A stretch of 40,619 nt of DNA. It comes from Treponema sp. (GTDB lineage: Bacteria > Spirochaetota > Spirochaetia > Treponematales > Treponemataceae). Where the stretch lies: NCBI GenBank assembly GCA_002749205.1, contig PDOP01000005.1:1-40619 (forward strand), in the 5' to 3' direction. This document shows, in pieces, positions 40,566 through 40,619 of this stretch; positions within the stretch are counted from its first letter, which is position 1; every line of letters begins with the position of its first letter. The notes under the pieces are model-generated. The model saw only the letters and a program-made list of their open reading frames with translations, made no database searches and was not told the DNA's origin. The position numbers were made by a program, and so were the translations under genes.

Positions 40566-40619
40566 AATTATAAAAGTCAGCAATGTTGGTTAGGGGGATT
40601 CGAACCGGAGCCTCCGCTG
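40566..40619. other. Unassigned window end with a T-arm-like sequence on the minus strand
   Basis: Read on the minus strand, about 40593-40608 contains GGTTCGAATCCCCCT, identical over 15 bases to the 3' part of the two tRNA-Ser genes. The 5' side of the stem (TCCGG instead of GGGGG) cannot pair properly, so it is not a normal T arm. Nothing else can be called here. Confidence 0.3.

Noticed and set aside
40329..40583. Minus-strand frame of 84 codons with GDSNPR-type peptides
   Set aside because: It is the antisense of the two tRNA-Ser genes, a well-known spurious prediction. The same applies to the frame at 940-1143 over tRNA-Gln.
40590..40610. A third tRNA on the minus strand at the window end
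   Set aside because: The T loop sequence is present, but the 5' side of the stem does not pair, and the rest of the gene would lie outside the window.

Overview
The window looks like a chromosomal segment of a treponeme (Spirochaetes), probably of the oral or digital-dermatitis type. The evidence is an AT-rich, housekeeping-dense sequence with two methyl-accepting chemotaxis proteins, large TPR proteins, a spirochaete-style relaxed lipobox on an HtrA-like protease, and protein sequences and gene pairings that read as Treponema. This is recognition from protein sequence only; no database search was possible.

Layout. 1-7067 (+): ispE, tRNA-Gln, rplY, tilS, a secreted TPR/Asp-loop protein and a lipoprotein HtrA-like protease. 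7068-9378: a dispersed repeat, then a chemoreceptor on the minus strand. 9379-14782: arcC (+), then an AAA ATPase and a UvrD/PcrA helicase on the minus strand. 14783-18791 (-): malQ and a six-helix chemoreceptor, separated by structured repeats. 18792-20804: a decayed accessory patch with a transposase relic and two ruined ABC-exporter genes. 21102-25139 (-): dnaE-yggT. 25638-31025 (+): SPOR protein, dnaX-ybaB-recR, mraY-tcdA. 31032-35152 (-): aroA-VOC protein and a TPR protein. 35452-37851 (-): two SPFH proteins and a DUF308 protein. 38040-40565 (+): a YibQ-like deacetylase, tsaD and two tRNA-Ser genes.

Functional themes are DNA replication and repair (dnaE, dnaX, ybaB, recR, uvrD), the cell envelope (ispE, mraY, SPOR, YibQ, HtrA, SPFH), tRNA maturation (tilS, tsaD, tcdA), chemotaxis, and metabolism (arcC, malQ, aroA).

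Two window-wide patterns stand out. (1) At least nine genes, mostly first in their transcription units, lack a Shine-Dalgarno and have a -10 box only 6-11 bases before the start codon. They look leaderless or nearly so, while internal genes carry clear Shine-Dalgarno sequences. (2) At least seven copies of a 130-300 bp intergenic repeat with imperfect inverted arms (GCAACCCGC at one end, ATCAGGYTAA near the other) fill the larger gaps. Six copies have the GCAACCCGC end close to a separate hairpin or to a gene's promoter region. I found no CRISPR array, prophage or defence island.
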